From JAHRAW01 sp965212085 (GTDB taxonomy: Bacteria; Pseudomonadota; Gammaproteobacteria; Arenicellales; Poriferihabitantaceae): a stretch of 64,000 nt of DNA. The notes beneath the pieces were generated by a model. That model was not told the DNA's origin and ran no database searches. It saw nothing but the letters and a program-made list of their open reading frames with translations. The stretch lies in the NCBI GenBank assembly GCA_965212085.1, contig OZ243042.1, positions 2,170,001-2,234,000 of the forward strand, given 5' to 3'. This document shows positions 27,668-35,933 of the stretch, one piece after another (positions within the stretch are counted from its first letter, which is position 1; each line of letters begins with the position of its first letter). The translations under genes were made by a program, and so were the position numbers.

Positions 27668-28205
27668 ATAGACGGCGTACGTCCTCGCCATGGATGTATT
27701 CATAATCTCGTGGATAGGATTCGCCCGGTTCAATATACATAACGGCCATTGCGGGCCCGGGACGGGCAAGAAACTTCCCGATATTTGCGGTGAAACCGTC
27801 CAAGTCACTGAATTTTTCGGAATGACGGTAACCCGCGGCCAGGGCTATTGCCGCGAAGTCAGTCCTGTGTTCACCGGGGACAGGGTGGGCTCCATTGACC
27901 TCATAGACGCCATTCACAAAGACAAAGTGGTGGTAGTTCTCAGGCGATGCATGGCCGACGGTTACCAGCGATCCCAGGTTCATGAGCAGGCTGCCGTCGC
28001 CGTCAAATACGACAACACTTTTGTCAGGCCGGGACAACGCCAAGCCCAGGCCGTGGGAGGATGCTTGTCCCATGGCACCGGTGGAAACATAATTGAGGTC
28101 GCGCGGATTAATCACCATCCAGTCGAAGCAAGTCTGATAAACCGCCACGACAATTTCGTCGGTGATATGATTTTTCAAGATTTCAAGGGCGTGATCACGT
28201 CTCAT
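27642..28205 (-). CDS. Sulfopyruvate/phosphonopyruvate decarboxylase-type, ThDP (beta) subunit
   Basis: 187 residues, the length of ComE, the separately encoded beta subunit of sulfopyruvate decarboxylase. The ThDP/Mg motif is VVVFDGDGSLLMNLGSLVTVGHASPENYHHFVFVNGVYEVNG, and the preceding TGAMGQASSHGLGLALSRPDK is typical of this family. It overlaps the alpha-subunit gene by 4 bases, so the two are made together. The enzyme would decarboxylate a 3-sulfo-, 3-phosphono- or related 2-oxoacid to an aldehyde. The substrate cannot be told from sequence. Confidence 0.8.
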   Translation of the reverse strand: MRRDHALEILKNHITDEIVVAVYQTCFDWMVINPRDLNYVSTGAMGQASSHGLGLALSRPDKSVVVFDGDGSLLMNLGSLVTVGHASPENYHHFVFVNGVYEVNGAHPVPGEHRTDFAAIALAAGYRHSEKFSDLDGFTANIGKFLARPGPAMAVMYIEPGESYPRDYEYIHGEDVRRLFKSALQKS

Positions 28206-28729
28206 GGTTTTGGTGGCCTGCCAATCAAGAAACAGTGGGGTGTGGACGTTAGATAAGCCTTCTCAATGTCGCCAACAATTGATGATACGTCGGCTGGCTC
28301 TTCTATGAGCCGCCGGGACAAGCCCATTGCATCAAGAACGGGTTCGATAATGCGCACGCCATATGCTTGTGATTGTGATGGTTTGAGGTGTGGTTCCTTG
28401 CCTTGTAAACCTGCCATCATACATATGGGTAGGCCGTATTCCATGCCAATAGCCCGGATGGCGTTGAGAGAATCCATCAAACCTGTCTGTTGCATCAACA
28501 ACATTGCGCGCACATCGCTGAATGACATCGCCGCGCAGATGGAGACTCCTTCATCTTCCTTGCACACCCGGACAAGTTCAAAATCCGGGTCCCGGGATAT
28601 CGGCCACAAAAGGCCATCGCTTGTAACTATGTCAGGAACGGCAACGATGAAACGGATACCCGCCTGTTTCAGGGATGCTAGAATTGCACTCCCGGACGGA
28701 TGAGCAAGCGCCTTTTTTTGCATAATCAT
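28202..28729 (-). CDS. Sulfopyruvate/phosphonopyruvate decarboxylase-type, alpha subunit
   Basis: 175 residues, comparable to ComD. It corresponds to the PYR domain of ThDP decarboxylases: AILASLKQAGIRFIVAVPD, the catalytic glutamate region VRVCKEDEGVSICAAMSFS, and MLLMQQTGLMDSLNAIRAIG. Split alpha/beta subunits are typical of sulfopyruvate decarboxylase, while phosphonopyruvate decarboxylases are usually one chain; some annotated family members are ambiguous. It lies 15 bases after the HisC-like aminotransferase gene, so a transamination-decarboxylation sequence is likely. Confidence 0.8.
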   Translation of the reverse strand: MIMQKKALAHPSGSAILASLKQAGIRFIVAVPDIVTSDGLLWPISRDPDFELVRVCKEDEGVSICAAMSFSDVRAMLLMQQTGLMDSLNAIRAIGMEYGLPICMMAGLQGKEPHLKPSQSQAYGVRIIEPVLDAMGLSRRLIEEPADVSSIVGDIEKAYLTSTPHCFLIGRPPKP

Positions 28730-28744
28730 AAGTGGTACCGCCCG

Positions 28745-29839
28745 TTATCCATTTCCCTTGATGAAGTCGGATATGACTTTCTCGGCGAAGCGCAGTTCTT
28801 GTTTGAGGCCCAGTGTAATTCGGATGCAGTTTTTGTAGGCCGGCGACGGAAACTGCCGTACGGTAACGCCTTTTTGCCTGAGCATTTCGGTTGCTTTCGC
28901 GGCGCAACGGTCGGGATCGGGAAATTCTACAAGAATAAAATTTGCCTGGCTTGGATAGACTGTAAGCCCCAGCGCTGTGAGTGCTTGTGAAAAAGAGGTT
29001 CGAAGCTCTTTGTTGAGGTTGAAGATATGGCGCGTGTGCGCCGTATCTTCGAGTGCGGCGATAGCCGCCGCGATTGAAGGAGAGGTTAGTGGAAATGTCA
29101 ATCCAATTCGGTCAATCGTGTCGGCAATCTCTTGGGAACCGTACATCCAACCCACCCGGGCGCCCGCCAATCCGAATATCTTGGAAAAAGTTCGGGTCAT
29201 AACAACGTTGTCAGTTTCGCCGGCCAGTATTTTTCCGGGCTCGTAGTCTGCGGCGTCCACGTATTCTTCATATGCGCAATCAAGTATGAGGATCACTTTT
29301 TCGGGAAGGCCCGCATGAAGCCGCCGGATTTCTGAACCCTTGAGATAAGTTCCGGCGGGATTGTCGGGGTTGGCCAGATACACGATCCGGGTTCGGTCCG
29401 TTACGCACTCAAGAATGGCATCGGTTGATGCGGTGAAATTATCATCGGGTGCTGATATCGGTTGTGCGCCGTTCGCAAATGCGTAGTTAGGTGTCTTCAG
29501 ATAGCCGTTGACGCTTCGGATCATCTCGGTGCCGGGGGCCAGATAGACACGGGCCAAGCGGGACAAAAGATCGTCGGAGCCATGGCCAATCGCAATTCTT
29601 TGCTCATCCAAGTCAAAACGCCGGGCCAGTGCGGGCCTCATGATGGATAGCGGATTTTCAAAATAACGCTCTATCCCGGTAATCGCCGCTTTTGCGGCGA
29701 CTACCGCATTTGGGCTGGGGCCATAAGCGTTTTCGTTTGCGTTCAGTACAATGCTGACCGGCGGTCCGGCAACCAAATTTTCCGCCAGCATGTGTGGTTT
29801 GATTTGTTGAATCCCCGGCTTTGGGTACAATTTTGGCAT
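28745..29839 (-). CDS. HisC-like PLP aminotransferase (class I/II)
   Basis: 364 residues. Start MPKLYPKPGIQQIKPHML, then SIVLNANENAYGPSPNAVVAA, a close match to histidinol-phosphate aminotransferase. Also IAIGHGSDDLLSRLARVYLAPG, YLANPDNPAGTYL, the PLP lysine in TRTFSKIFGLAGARVGWMYG, and the tail arginine in RITLG. No other histidine genes are near, and it leads an operon with a ComDE-like decarboxylase, so it more likely makes the 2-oxoacid for that enzyme, for example from cysteate or a phosphono amino acid. First gene of the three-gene minus-strand operon. Confidence 0.82.
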   Translation of the reverse strand: MPKLYPKPGIQQIKPHMLAENLVAGPPVSIVLNANENAYGPSPNAVVAAKAAITGIERYFENPLSIMRPALARRFDLDEQRIAIGHGSDDLLSRLARVYLAPGTEMIRSVNGYLKTPNYAFANGAQPISAPDDNFTASTDAILECVTDRTRIVYLANPDNPAGTYLKGSEIRRLHAGLPEKVILILDCAYEEYVDAADYEPGKILAGETDNVVMTRTFSKIFGLAGARVGWMYGSQEIADTIDRIGLTFPLTSPSIAAAIAALEDTAHTRHIFNLNKELRTSFSQALTALGLTVYPSQANFILVEFPDPDRCAAKATEMLRQKGVTVRQFPSPAYKNCIRITLGLKQELRFAEKVISDFIKGNG

Positions 29840-29901
29840 GGGTTTGTTCGCACAATATGCTTGATTGCTTGACCAATATATTATATTACGTTAGCATATT
29901 C

Positions 29902-29920
29902 ACAATTCATTTCCAATTGT
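29902..29920. promoter_or_regulatory. Dyad ACAATT-N7-AATTGT in divergent promoter region
   Basis: A perfect 6-bp dyad with a 7-base centre in the AT-rich 29840-30065 gap between the HisC-like gene (minus) and the aldehyde dehydrogenase (plus). Its size fits a LysR-type operator, and a LysR gene is 2.2 kb away. The same gap holds GCATATT on both strands (about 29858 and 29893) and TTGACC-17-TAGCAT (about 29870-29898) as a weak rightward promoter. Confidence 0.4.
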
Positions 29921-30065
29921 ATTATGATTAAAATCCTCGATTTCACCGGATTTGACCTGATTTCGGCGCTTGCGCACCTGATTTATGATAGTTCACTCAT
30001 CAGAAACGCTGAATTCAAATTGGTGCTGATTATGTCGGAGAAAGGGAGGCGGACGGGCAATTTTT

Positions 30066-31577
30066 GTGAACAAGTATAACCATTTCATAGGGGGAGCGTG
30101 GGAAAAACCATCCTCCGGCCGTTGGCTGGAATCGATTGATCCGGCAACAGGGCGTCCATGGGCGATGATCGCTCGCGGAAGCGAGGCTGACACCGTATTG
30201 GCCGTAGAGGCGGCGCACGCGGCCTTTTTGGAAGGCGCGTGGGCGGCAAAGGATCGGCGAGTGGAAATGCTCCATAACTTTGCCGATATTCTTGAAGAAA
30301 GATGGGATGAACTGGTTGAAGTTGAGGTGAGAGACAACGGTAAACGTGTAACGGAAGTGCGGGCGCAGTTTTGTGTTCTTCATTCCTGGTACCGTTATTT
30401 TGCCGACCAGGCCTTGCAGATTCGCTCTCACAAACTCGCCAATGGCGTTGCCGGAGTGGAGAATACCGCGCATTATGAACCATATGGGGTAATTGCCGCC
30501 ATCACACCCTGGAACTCCCCCTTAATGATTGCCGCCTGGAAAGCGGCACCGGCGCTTGCTGCGGGTAATACGATTGTTATCAAACCGTCTGAGCATGCGT
30601 CTGTTTCAACCCTGGAATTTGCGCGCCTTGTCGCTGAGTCAGAAATTCCTGATGGCGTAATCAACGTCGTTACCGGGTTGGGAGCAGAAGCGGGTGAGCC
30701 GCTGGTTCGCCATCCGTTAACGCGCAAAGTAACTTTTACCGGTTCCAGTTTTGGCGGGAGCAGGGTGGCTGAAATTGCCGCCTCCGGCACCATTCCCGCA
30801 ACCTTGGAACTTGGGGGAAAATCCCCCCAAATTGTGTTCGCGGACGCGGATATTGATAACGCCGTCAATGGTATTATTTCCGGAATTTTTCTCTCCAACG
30901 GCCAGACCTGCGTGGCGGGATCGCGCTTGATCGTTGAAGCCTCCGTGCATGATCAGGTGGTTAAACGCATTGTCGAAAAGGTGAAAACGCTGCGCGCGGG
31001 TGATCCCATGGATCCGGAGACACAGATTGCCCCGCTCGCAAACTCGCCACACTTGGACAAGGTTTTGGGTTTGATCGAAAAAGCCAGGGATGAGGGGGCA
31101 AACTGTCAGTGTGGCGGACACCGGATTTATCCGGAACGGCAACCGGACGGTTTTTATGTGGAGCCGGCGGTGTTCACCAATGTGACGCCATCCATGTCGT
31201 TGTGGCATCAGGAAGTATTCGGGCCGGTGCTGGCGGTTACAAAATTCGAAACAGATGACCATGCCTTGCGTTTGGCAAATGACACCGGATACGGTTTGGC
31301 GGCGGGCATTTGGACCTCGAATTATGCCCGCGCGCAACAACTTGGAAGTAACATTCAGGCCGGTACAATCTATATCAATCATTATCGAAGCGTAGACCCC
31401 GGCTCTCCCATAGGCGGCTATAAGCGCTCGGGATACGGACGCGAACTGGGGCCGGACGCGGTGAAGGATTTTTTGCAGGTCAAATCTATTTGGGTGGGAA
31501 CAGCGCCTTGTGGCGACCCGTTTCCCGGCCCGGCGGAGCAAACAACCGGAGAAATCAACCATGCTACCAACGTTTAA
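30066..31577 (+). CDS. NAD(P)-dependent aldehyde dehydrogenase
   Basis: 503 residues from GTG 30066. Conserved parts: FIGGAWEKPSSGR, YGVIAAITPWNSPLMIAAWK, IVIKPSEHASVST, the general-base glutamate in TLELGGKSPQIVF, the catalytic cysteine in NGQTCVAGSR, and EVFGPVLAVTKF. It oxidises an aldehyde to the acid. Divergent from the aminotransferase-decarboxylase operon, it would take the aldehyde that operon makes (for example sulfoacetaldehyde or phosphonoacetaldehyde); this is inference. It overlaps the Rieske gene by 17 bases. Confidence 0.9.
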   Translation: MNKYNHFIGGAWEKPSSGRWLESIDPATGRPWAMIARGSEADTVLAVEAAHAAFLEGAWAAKDRRVEMLHNFADILEERWDELVEVEVRDNGKRVTEVRAQFCVLHSWYRYFADQALQIRSHKLANGVAGVENTAHYEPYGVIAAITPWNSPLMIAAWKAAPALAAGNTIVIKPSEHASVSTLEFARLVAESEIPDGVINVVTGLGAEAGEPLVRHPLTRKVTFTGSSFGGSRVAEIAASGTIPATLELGGKSPQIVFADADIDNAVNGIISGIFLSNGQTCVAGSRLIVEASVHDQVVKRIVEKVKTLRAGDPMDPETQIAPLANSPHLDKVLGLIEKARDEGANCQCGGHRIYPERQPDGFYVEPAVFTNVTPSMSLWHQEVFGPVLAVTKFETDDHALRLANDTGYGLAAGIWTSNYARAQQLGSNIQAGTIYINHYRSVDPGSPIGGYKRSGYGRELGPDAVKDFLQVKSIWVGTAPCGDPFPGPAEQTTGEINHATNV

Positions 31578-32916
31578 AATCCCTGATGGCAATTTCAGGG
31601 GCCACGATCAACAGCACGTTTGGCACCTGAAACCCGATCCGGAACTAACCGAAATTGGGCCCGGTACGCCTTGTGGTGAATATATCAGGCGCTACTGGAT
31701 GCCCATTGCCATGACCGATCAGGTTGGCGATTTACCCTGTCGGATACGTGTTCTGGGTGAAGACCTGGTTCTCTTCCGGGAAAAGGGCGGTTCGCTTGGC
31801 CTGCTCCATTTGCATTGCGCGCATCGAAATATGTCGTTGGAATTTGGCGTTGTTGAAGAAGGCGGCATTCGCTGTAGTTATCACGGTTGGAAATACGCAA
31901 TCGATGGCACGATTCTTGAAACCCCGTGTGAACCGCCGGGTAGCGGGATGAAAGAATTCGCCTGTCTCGGCGCTTATCCGGTGGTCGAGTACAAGGGACT
32001 GGCCTTCGCTTATTTTGGGCCAAAGGACACCGTTCCCCCTTTTCCCGTATTCGATACCTTTGTTGAGGATGGCGATGAAATGATTCCCTACCTGATTGAA
32101 TCCCCCTGTAACTGGCTTCAGGTTATGGAAAACGCCTGGGACCCGTTCCATACCGTCTATCTCCACGCAAAGGCCGGCCGTGTTCAGTTCATCAATGCAT
32201 TTTCCGAACTGCCGATGATAGAGTTTTTCAAGCGCCCATATGGTGACTTCTACACAAATACCAGGCGCGTGGGAGATATTATCTGGATTCGAGTTCATGA
32301 CAAGCTGTTGCCCGGCTTTACGCAAAATGGCGGTCATTTCCCTGTTCCGGAAAAATCACTCTATTTTGGCCGTTGTGGCCTGTCACGCTGGGTTACACCG
32401 ATTGATGACACCAATACAATGGTTCTTGCGTGGCGGCATTTCCGTGATGGCGATGATCCACGCGGACTCACCGACAAAAACCAGGTGGGGTACGGGAAAA
32501 CTGATTTTTACGGCCAAAGCGGCGACCGCAGTTATGAACAGCGACAACGCGACCCGGGGGACTATGACGCGTGGGTTTCCCAGGGGGCGAAAAATATCCA
32601 CGAACGAGAAAACCGCTGTTTTACTGATATTGGAGTCTCCAAGGTGCGGCAGAGCTTGCGCACCGCTATCCGTGCGGTTCAAAATGGCATACCCGCGCCC
32701 CAGCCATCATTGATTTACGAGGGCATAATTCCAACCTATGGGGGGGATACCATGCTGCGAATTCCACTACAAACGGGCCGGGATGACGGAGCGGTATTGA
32801 AGGAAGTCGCCCACAAGGTGGCGGACATTTATACGTCGGCGGATACGCTCATCGGCGAGGAGCGAAAGAAATATATCCGCAATGCGTTGAAAACATATGA
32901 GTCCGGCTGGTCATGA
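31561..32916 (+). CDS. Rieske non-heme iron oxygenase, alpha subunit
   Basis: 451 residues from ATG 31561 (GGAG 9 bases upstream), inside the end of the aldehyde dehydrogenase gene. The Rieske centre is HCAHRNMSLEF..IRCSYHGWKY (C-x-H and C-x2-H). The mononuclear iron site shows in MENAWDPFHTVYLH, matching the D/E-H-H triad of phthalate-4,5-dioxygenase-like oxygenases. Such enzymes hydroxylate or demethylate, using electrons from a reductase. No reductase gene is in this operon. The true substrate is unknown. The next gene starts in an ATGA overlap. Confidence 0.88.
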   Translation: MLPTFKIPDGNFRGHDQQHVWHLKPDPELTEIGPGTPCGEYIRRYWMPIAMTDQVGDLPCRIRVLGEDLVLFREKGGSLGLLHLHCAHRNMSLEFGVVEEGGIRCSYHGWKYAIDGTILETPCEPPGSGMKEFACLGAYPVVEYKGLAFAYFGPKDTVPPFPVFDTFVEDGDEMIPYLIESPCNWLQVMENAWDPFHTVYLHAKAGRVQFINAFSELPMIEFFKRPYGDFYTNTRRVGDIIWIRVHDKLLPGFTQNGGHFPVPEKSLYFGRCGLSRWVTPIDDTNTMVLAWRHFRDGDDPRGLTDKNQVGYGKTDFYGQSGDRSYEQRQRDPGDYDAWVSQGAKNIHERENRCFTDIGVSKVRQSLRTAIRAVQNGIPAPQPSLIYEGIIPTYGGDTMLRIPLQTGRDDGAVLKEVAHKVADIYTSADTLIGEERKKYIRNALKTYESGWS

Positions 32917-33560
32917 CGCGCACATCTGTTAATCCGGGGCGGGTCGAATGGTCGGGCGAGAATCCCGGCATTTACCTCAAGGAAAATCCCGATGCGGATT
33001 ATGCGGCTTTGGGGATTTTTTTTCGGGTGATATTTTCACCTTACGGGCGAGGTCACGCGGTGATTGTCCTGGGTGCGCCGGATGGGGAACTTGGCTGGCC
33101 ACGAGCGCCTAATTTTATTATGACCGACAATCAACGCATGATGCGCTGGATTGTCGATGGCTGGGTCAAAAAGATGCCCACATTCAGGGGGCGCAGGGGG
33201 TTGGCGGCCATGACATGGCTTGATATTGACTCGGTGCAAAAACGACCCGGCGATCTCAAACTTGGTTACTGTGAGGTTATCCGTGGTTCTGGTGTTACCG
33301 TGGAGATGAGTTGGCAGAATCTTGGAGAGCCCGTTCCGGTAGAGGTAACAGCCGGGAATTCGGCCACAAAGGAACATGAAATGTACTCCGTATTCCTTGA
33401 AGCCGAAACCGCAAGTATTACCGTCAATGGCACGCCGCTCGGTGGTTCGGTGCAGTCAAGAGAATTTTTTGGCCGCACTATGAGCACTGCTTTCCTCGCT
33501 TTTTCCGAAACCTGGATTACTCCCGCAGATCAATTGAGGAAAGCGCGTGCCGTTGCCTGA
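32913..33560 (+). CDS. Protein of unknown function, first of a tandem pair (215 aa)
   Basis: I do not recognise the family. The sequence begins NPGRVEWSGENPGIYLKE and contains LGIFFRVIFSPYGRGHAVIVLG, APNFIMTDNQ and SETWITPADQ. All these stretches align with the next gene (PGKVDWSGDNPGILL, LFFRIAWSPVGQGQVLLLYG, APNVLMSDNA, SETWVIPP), so the two arose by duplication. There is no signal peptide or membrane segment, and the predicted texture is beta-rich. It is coupled to the Rieske oxygenase by ATGA and to its paralogue by a 14-base overlap, so the pair probably serves the oxygenase or its substrate. Confidence 0.75.
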   Translation: MTRTSVNPGRVEWSGENPGIYLKENPDADYAALGIFFRVIFSPYGRGHAVIVLGAPDGELGWPRAPNFIMTDNQRMMRWIVDGWVKKMPTFRGRRGLAAMTWLDIDSVQKRPGDLKLGYCEVIRGSGVTVEMSWQNLGEPVPVEVTAGNSATKEHEMYSVFLEAETASITVNGTPLGGSVQSREFFGRTMSTAFLAFSETWITPADQLRKARAVA

Positions 33561-34170
33561 ACCAATCACGCCGGGCAAAGTTGACTGGAGCGGTGACAAT
33601 CCGGGAATACTGCTTACTCATAGTGATGGCAGTTTTTCGGCCATGGCGTTATTTTTCCGAATCGCCTGGTCTCCCGTGGGTCAGGGGCAAGTTCTTCTAC
33701 TGTACGGTTCTCCGAAACAGGCGCAAGGGACGGTTGAAGCGCCGAATGTTTTGATGAGCGACAACGCCGACCTCGCGGACTTTCTGGTTGAAAATTTTAT
33801 AGGGAAACTTGCGGCATTCAGGGACGCTCCGGCGTTTCAGCATCTCCGATACGTAACAGCCCAGGCAGTCCGCTCATTTGGTGACCCGGCAGGACACCGA
33901 TACTCAGAGACCATCGCAGGCGAAGAACTTGTCGTTGAACTCGTCTGGGAAGACCTTGAAAAACCGCGCGCCCTGGAACTCACGCCCGATCAAGTTGGCA
34001 CCAAGGCGCACACAATGTTCACCCTGCTGGTGCCGGCTCGCAAAGCACAGATCATAGTTAATGGCCGGGCGTTGCCCGGCAAGGTCGGCACGCGAATGCA
34101 GGCGGGTTTTGAAACAACCACCGCCTTCCTTTACTTTTCGGAAACATGGGTTATACCGCCCAGGGAGTGA
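33547..34170 (+). CDS. Protein of unknown function, second of a tandem pair (207 aa)
   Basis: Paralogue of the preceding protein; aligned landmarks are given there. Starts at a GTG (33547) inside the end of its neighbour. No catalytic motif, cysteine pair or cofactor signature is obvious. The two copies are diverged (perhaps a third identical by eye), which suggests a heterodimer or two separate roles rather than a recent duplication. Ends in FETTTAFLYFSETWVIPPRE. Confidence 0.75.
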   Translation: MPLPEPITPGKVDWSGDNPGILLTHSDGSFSAMALFFRIAWSPVGQGQVLLLYGSPKQAQGTVEAPNVLMSDNADLADFLVENFIGKLAAFRDAPAFQHLRYVTAQAVRSFGDPAGHRYSETIAGEELVVELVWEDLEKPRALELTPDQVGTKAHTMFTLLVPARKAQIIVNGRALPGKVGTRMQAGFETTTAFLYFSETWVIPPRE

Positions 34171-34231
34171 ACCCGCGAAAACAAGCCACCCACATTCCGC
34201 CGACCAGCTTGCTTTTGACCGCGCCGTTATA

Positions 34232-35377
34232 GTGCAACCGGTTTGGAACCGGTTTACCACTGCCGCCGCATTCGGGCTGGAAAAAAATATCCTCCTTCAT
34301 GCCGGGCCGCCGTTCCGGTTGGTTGGGGATATTTGCAGGCCAATCATGAACTCTGCCTGTGTTGCGGCGGTGTACGAGGGGCTCGCGAACAGTTTTAAGC
34401 AAGCCAAAACCATGATCCTGGCCGGCGAAATTATCCTCAAGCCGGCGCAAGAGTACGCCGTGGTAACACCGTTGGCCGCGGTCGTAAGTGCGTCCATGCA
34501 ACTGCATGTTGTTTATGATGCGCAACGCGGCAAAGCCCATGCCTTTTCGCCGATCAATGGCGGCGCACGCCCTTCACTGCGACTGGGTATTGCATCAACC
34601 GCAGTGCTTGAACACGTTAAATGGTTGAATGGATATTTTTGTGATTTTCTGCAAAACGGCCTGGCTGGCGGTATCGAATTGATCCCATTGGCTGTGACGG
34701 GTCTTTCTAACGGGGATGATTGTCATGGTCGAACAGTAGTTGGTACCAAAGGGTTAATCGCTGAGCTTGAAAACAGAATGCCCGGAGGGATTCGGGACAA
34801 ACCAGCCATCGCCTTTATGGCAGAATCTCCCGGCCTGTTTTTGAATCTTTGGATGGCCGCAACAAAATGCATCATGGTAGCCGCGTCCGGTATCGAGAAT
34901 TCAAGTTTTATCACCGCAATGGCCGGTAACGGGGTGGACGTGGCAATACAGATTTCCGGTTTGCCGGGGAGGTGGTTCACTGTTCCTGCGATGCCGCCAC
35001 TGGGCCGTCTCGAAGTAGACGTGCCAAAGGAAAGGGCTCTCGGTGCTATCGGTGACAGTGCGGTGGTGGAAGGTTTTGGTCTTGGGGCGATGGCGGTCAA
35101 CCTGTCGCCGGAACAAAAAAAGGCGCTTGAAAAATATCTGCCTGAGAACAGCGGTGAACGAATAAGAAGCCTTCCAACCGGATCGCACCCTTGTTTTCGG
35201 GTGCTGGATACTCAGTTGGGATTGACTGCCAGATCCGTGGTTACGCTCAAATCCGGCCCGATGGTTGGACTGGGCATTCTCGACAAAGCAGGTAAAAAAG
35301 GCAGGCTTGGCGGTGGAATTTATGACATGCCGGTGCGTCCTTTTGCGGAAGCTCTTGCTGCGCTGGATAAACACTGA
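34232..35377 (+). CDS. AllG/YlbE-type (DUF1116) protein
   Basis: About 380 residues resembling DUF1116, the family of YlbE/AllG linked with oxamate carbamoyltransferase in allantoin breakdown. Landmarks are KNILLHAGPPF near the start, AAVYEGLA, GEIILKPAQEYAVVTPLAAVVSASMQLHVV and ASTAVLEHVKWLN. The start is unclear. The frame is open from 34061, but that part overlaps the previous gene; GTG 34232 is the first in-frame start after it. Residues coded just before 34232 (HPHSADQLAFDR) also look protein-like, so a non-standard start or a lost codon is possible. The usual partners FdrA and AllH are absent. Confidence 0.65.
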   Translation: MQPVWNRFTTAAAFGLEKNILLHAGPPFRLVGDICRPIMNSACVAAVYEGLANSFKQAKTMILAGEIILKPAQEYAVVTPLAAVVSASMQLHVVYDAQRGKAHAFSPINGGARPSLRLGIASTAVLEHVKWLNGYFCDFLQNGLAGGIELIPLAVTGLSNGDDCHGRTVVGTKGLIAELENRMPGGIRDKPAIAFMAESPGLFLNLWMAATKCIMVAASGIENSSFITAMAGNGVDVAIQISGLPGRWFTVPAMPPLGRLEVDVPKERALGAIGDSAVVEGFGLGAMAVNLSPEQKKALEKYLPENSGERIRSLPTGSHPCFRVLDTQLGLTARSVVTLKSGPMVGLGILDKAGKKGRLGGGIYDMPVRPFAEALAALDKH

Positions 35378-35434
35378 AAAATAACAAAGCAGCCCGCTGA
35401 TCGGGAAGCATACCCCAAGCAGTACGGCTGGGTG

Positions 35435-35932
35435 CTACGCGGCAACGCGCCGCAGAAAGTCCTCGATCATATCTGCGTAACTTAACTCTACCGCCAACTC
35501 AAATTTTCCGGTCCGTCGAATAATCAGGCCCTTGAGTCCAAAAGCCTCCGTATAAGTGACGCCATTGGCCGGGAAAGCATTTGGATGAATATCGAGCGGG
35601 CTGGCGACCGTGATAATTTGATCAGCGTCTGTTCCGGAAATTTCAAAAAATAAAAGCGCGTCGGACACGAGTACGGCGCTGATTTCCATCGGCACGGATT
35701 GAGGGCGGGTCTTTATGAGAAACTCGGGTTCGTTGGCGATTGGCGCCCTTAACAGCCAGTTCTCCGGCCCGGTCCAGTAAATCTCAATATCACCGGCCAT
35801 GCCAGCCGTATTAGGCTGCCGTGGAAAGTCCAGCGCCGGGTCATCAATCCATTTTTTTACCGCACTTTGATTGCCTTTCAGGTCAACCAAAGCGGACCGG
35901 CATTGCCGGCAAATCTGGACGTCATAACCCAT
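35435..35932 (-). CDS. soxG: Sarcosine oxidase gamma subunit-like (SoxG / NMG dehydrogenase)
   Basis: 165 residues with YWTGPENWLLRAP, LVSDALLFFEISGTDADQIITVASPLDIHPNAFP and RTGKFELAVELSYADMIEDFL, typical of the small SoxG subunit that packs on SoxA. Last gene of the soxBDAG operon, separated from soxA by one base. It is convergent with the AllG-like gene 57 bases away. The start is long by a Cys-containing MGYDVQICRQCRSA segment. Confidence 0.82.
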   Translation of the reverse strand: MGYDVQICRQCRSALVDLKGNQSAVKKWIDDPALDFPRQPNTAGMAGDIEIYWTGPENWLLRAPIANEPEFLIKTRPQSVPMEISAVLVSDALLFFEISGTDADQIITVASPLDIHPNAFPANGVTYTEAFGLKGLIIRRTGKFELAVELSYADMIEDFLRRVAA

Positions 35933-35933
35933 A

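Noticed and set aside
28745..29839. Histidine biosynthesis role (hisC) for the aminotransferase
   Set aside because: No other his genes are nearby and the gene is in an operon with ThDP decarboxylase subunits, so a catabolic role is more likely.
34061..34231. Upstream extension of the AllG/DUF1116 frame from ATG 34061
   Set aside because: The first part overlaps the preceding gene by 110 bases and does not look like the family; only the stretch just before 34232 looks plausible, so it is mentioned as uncertainty and not used as the start.
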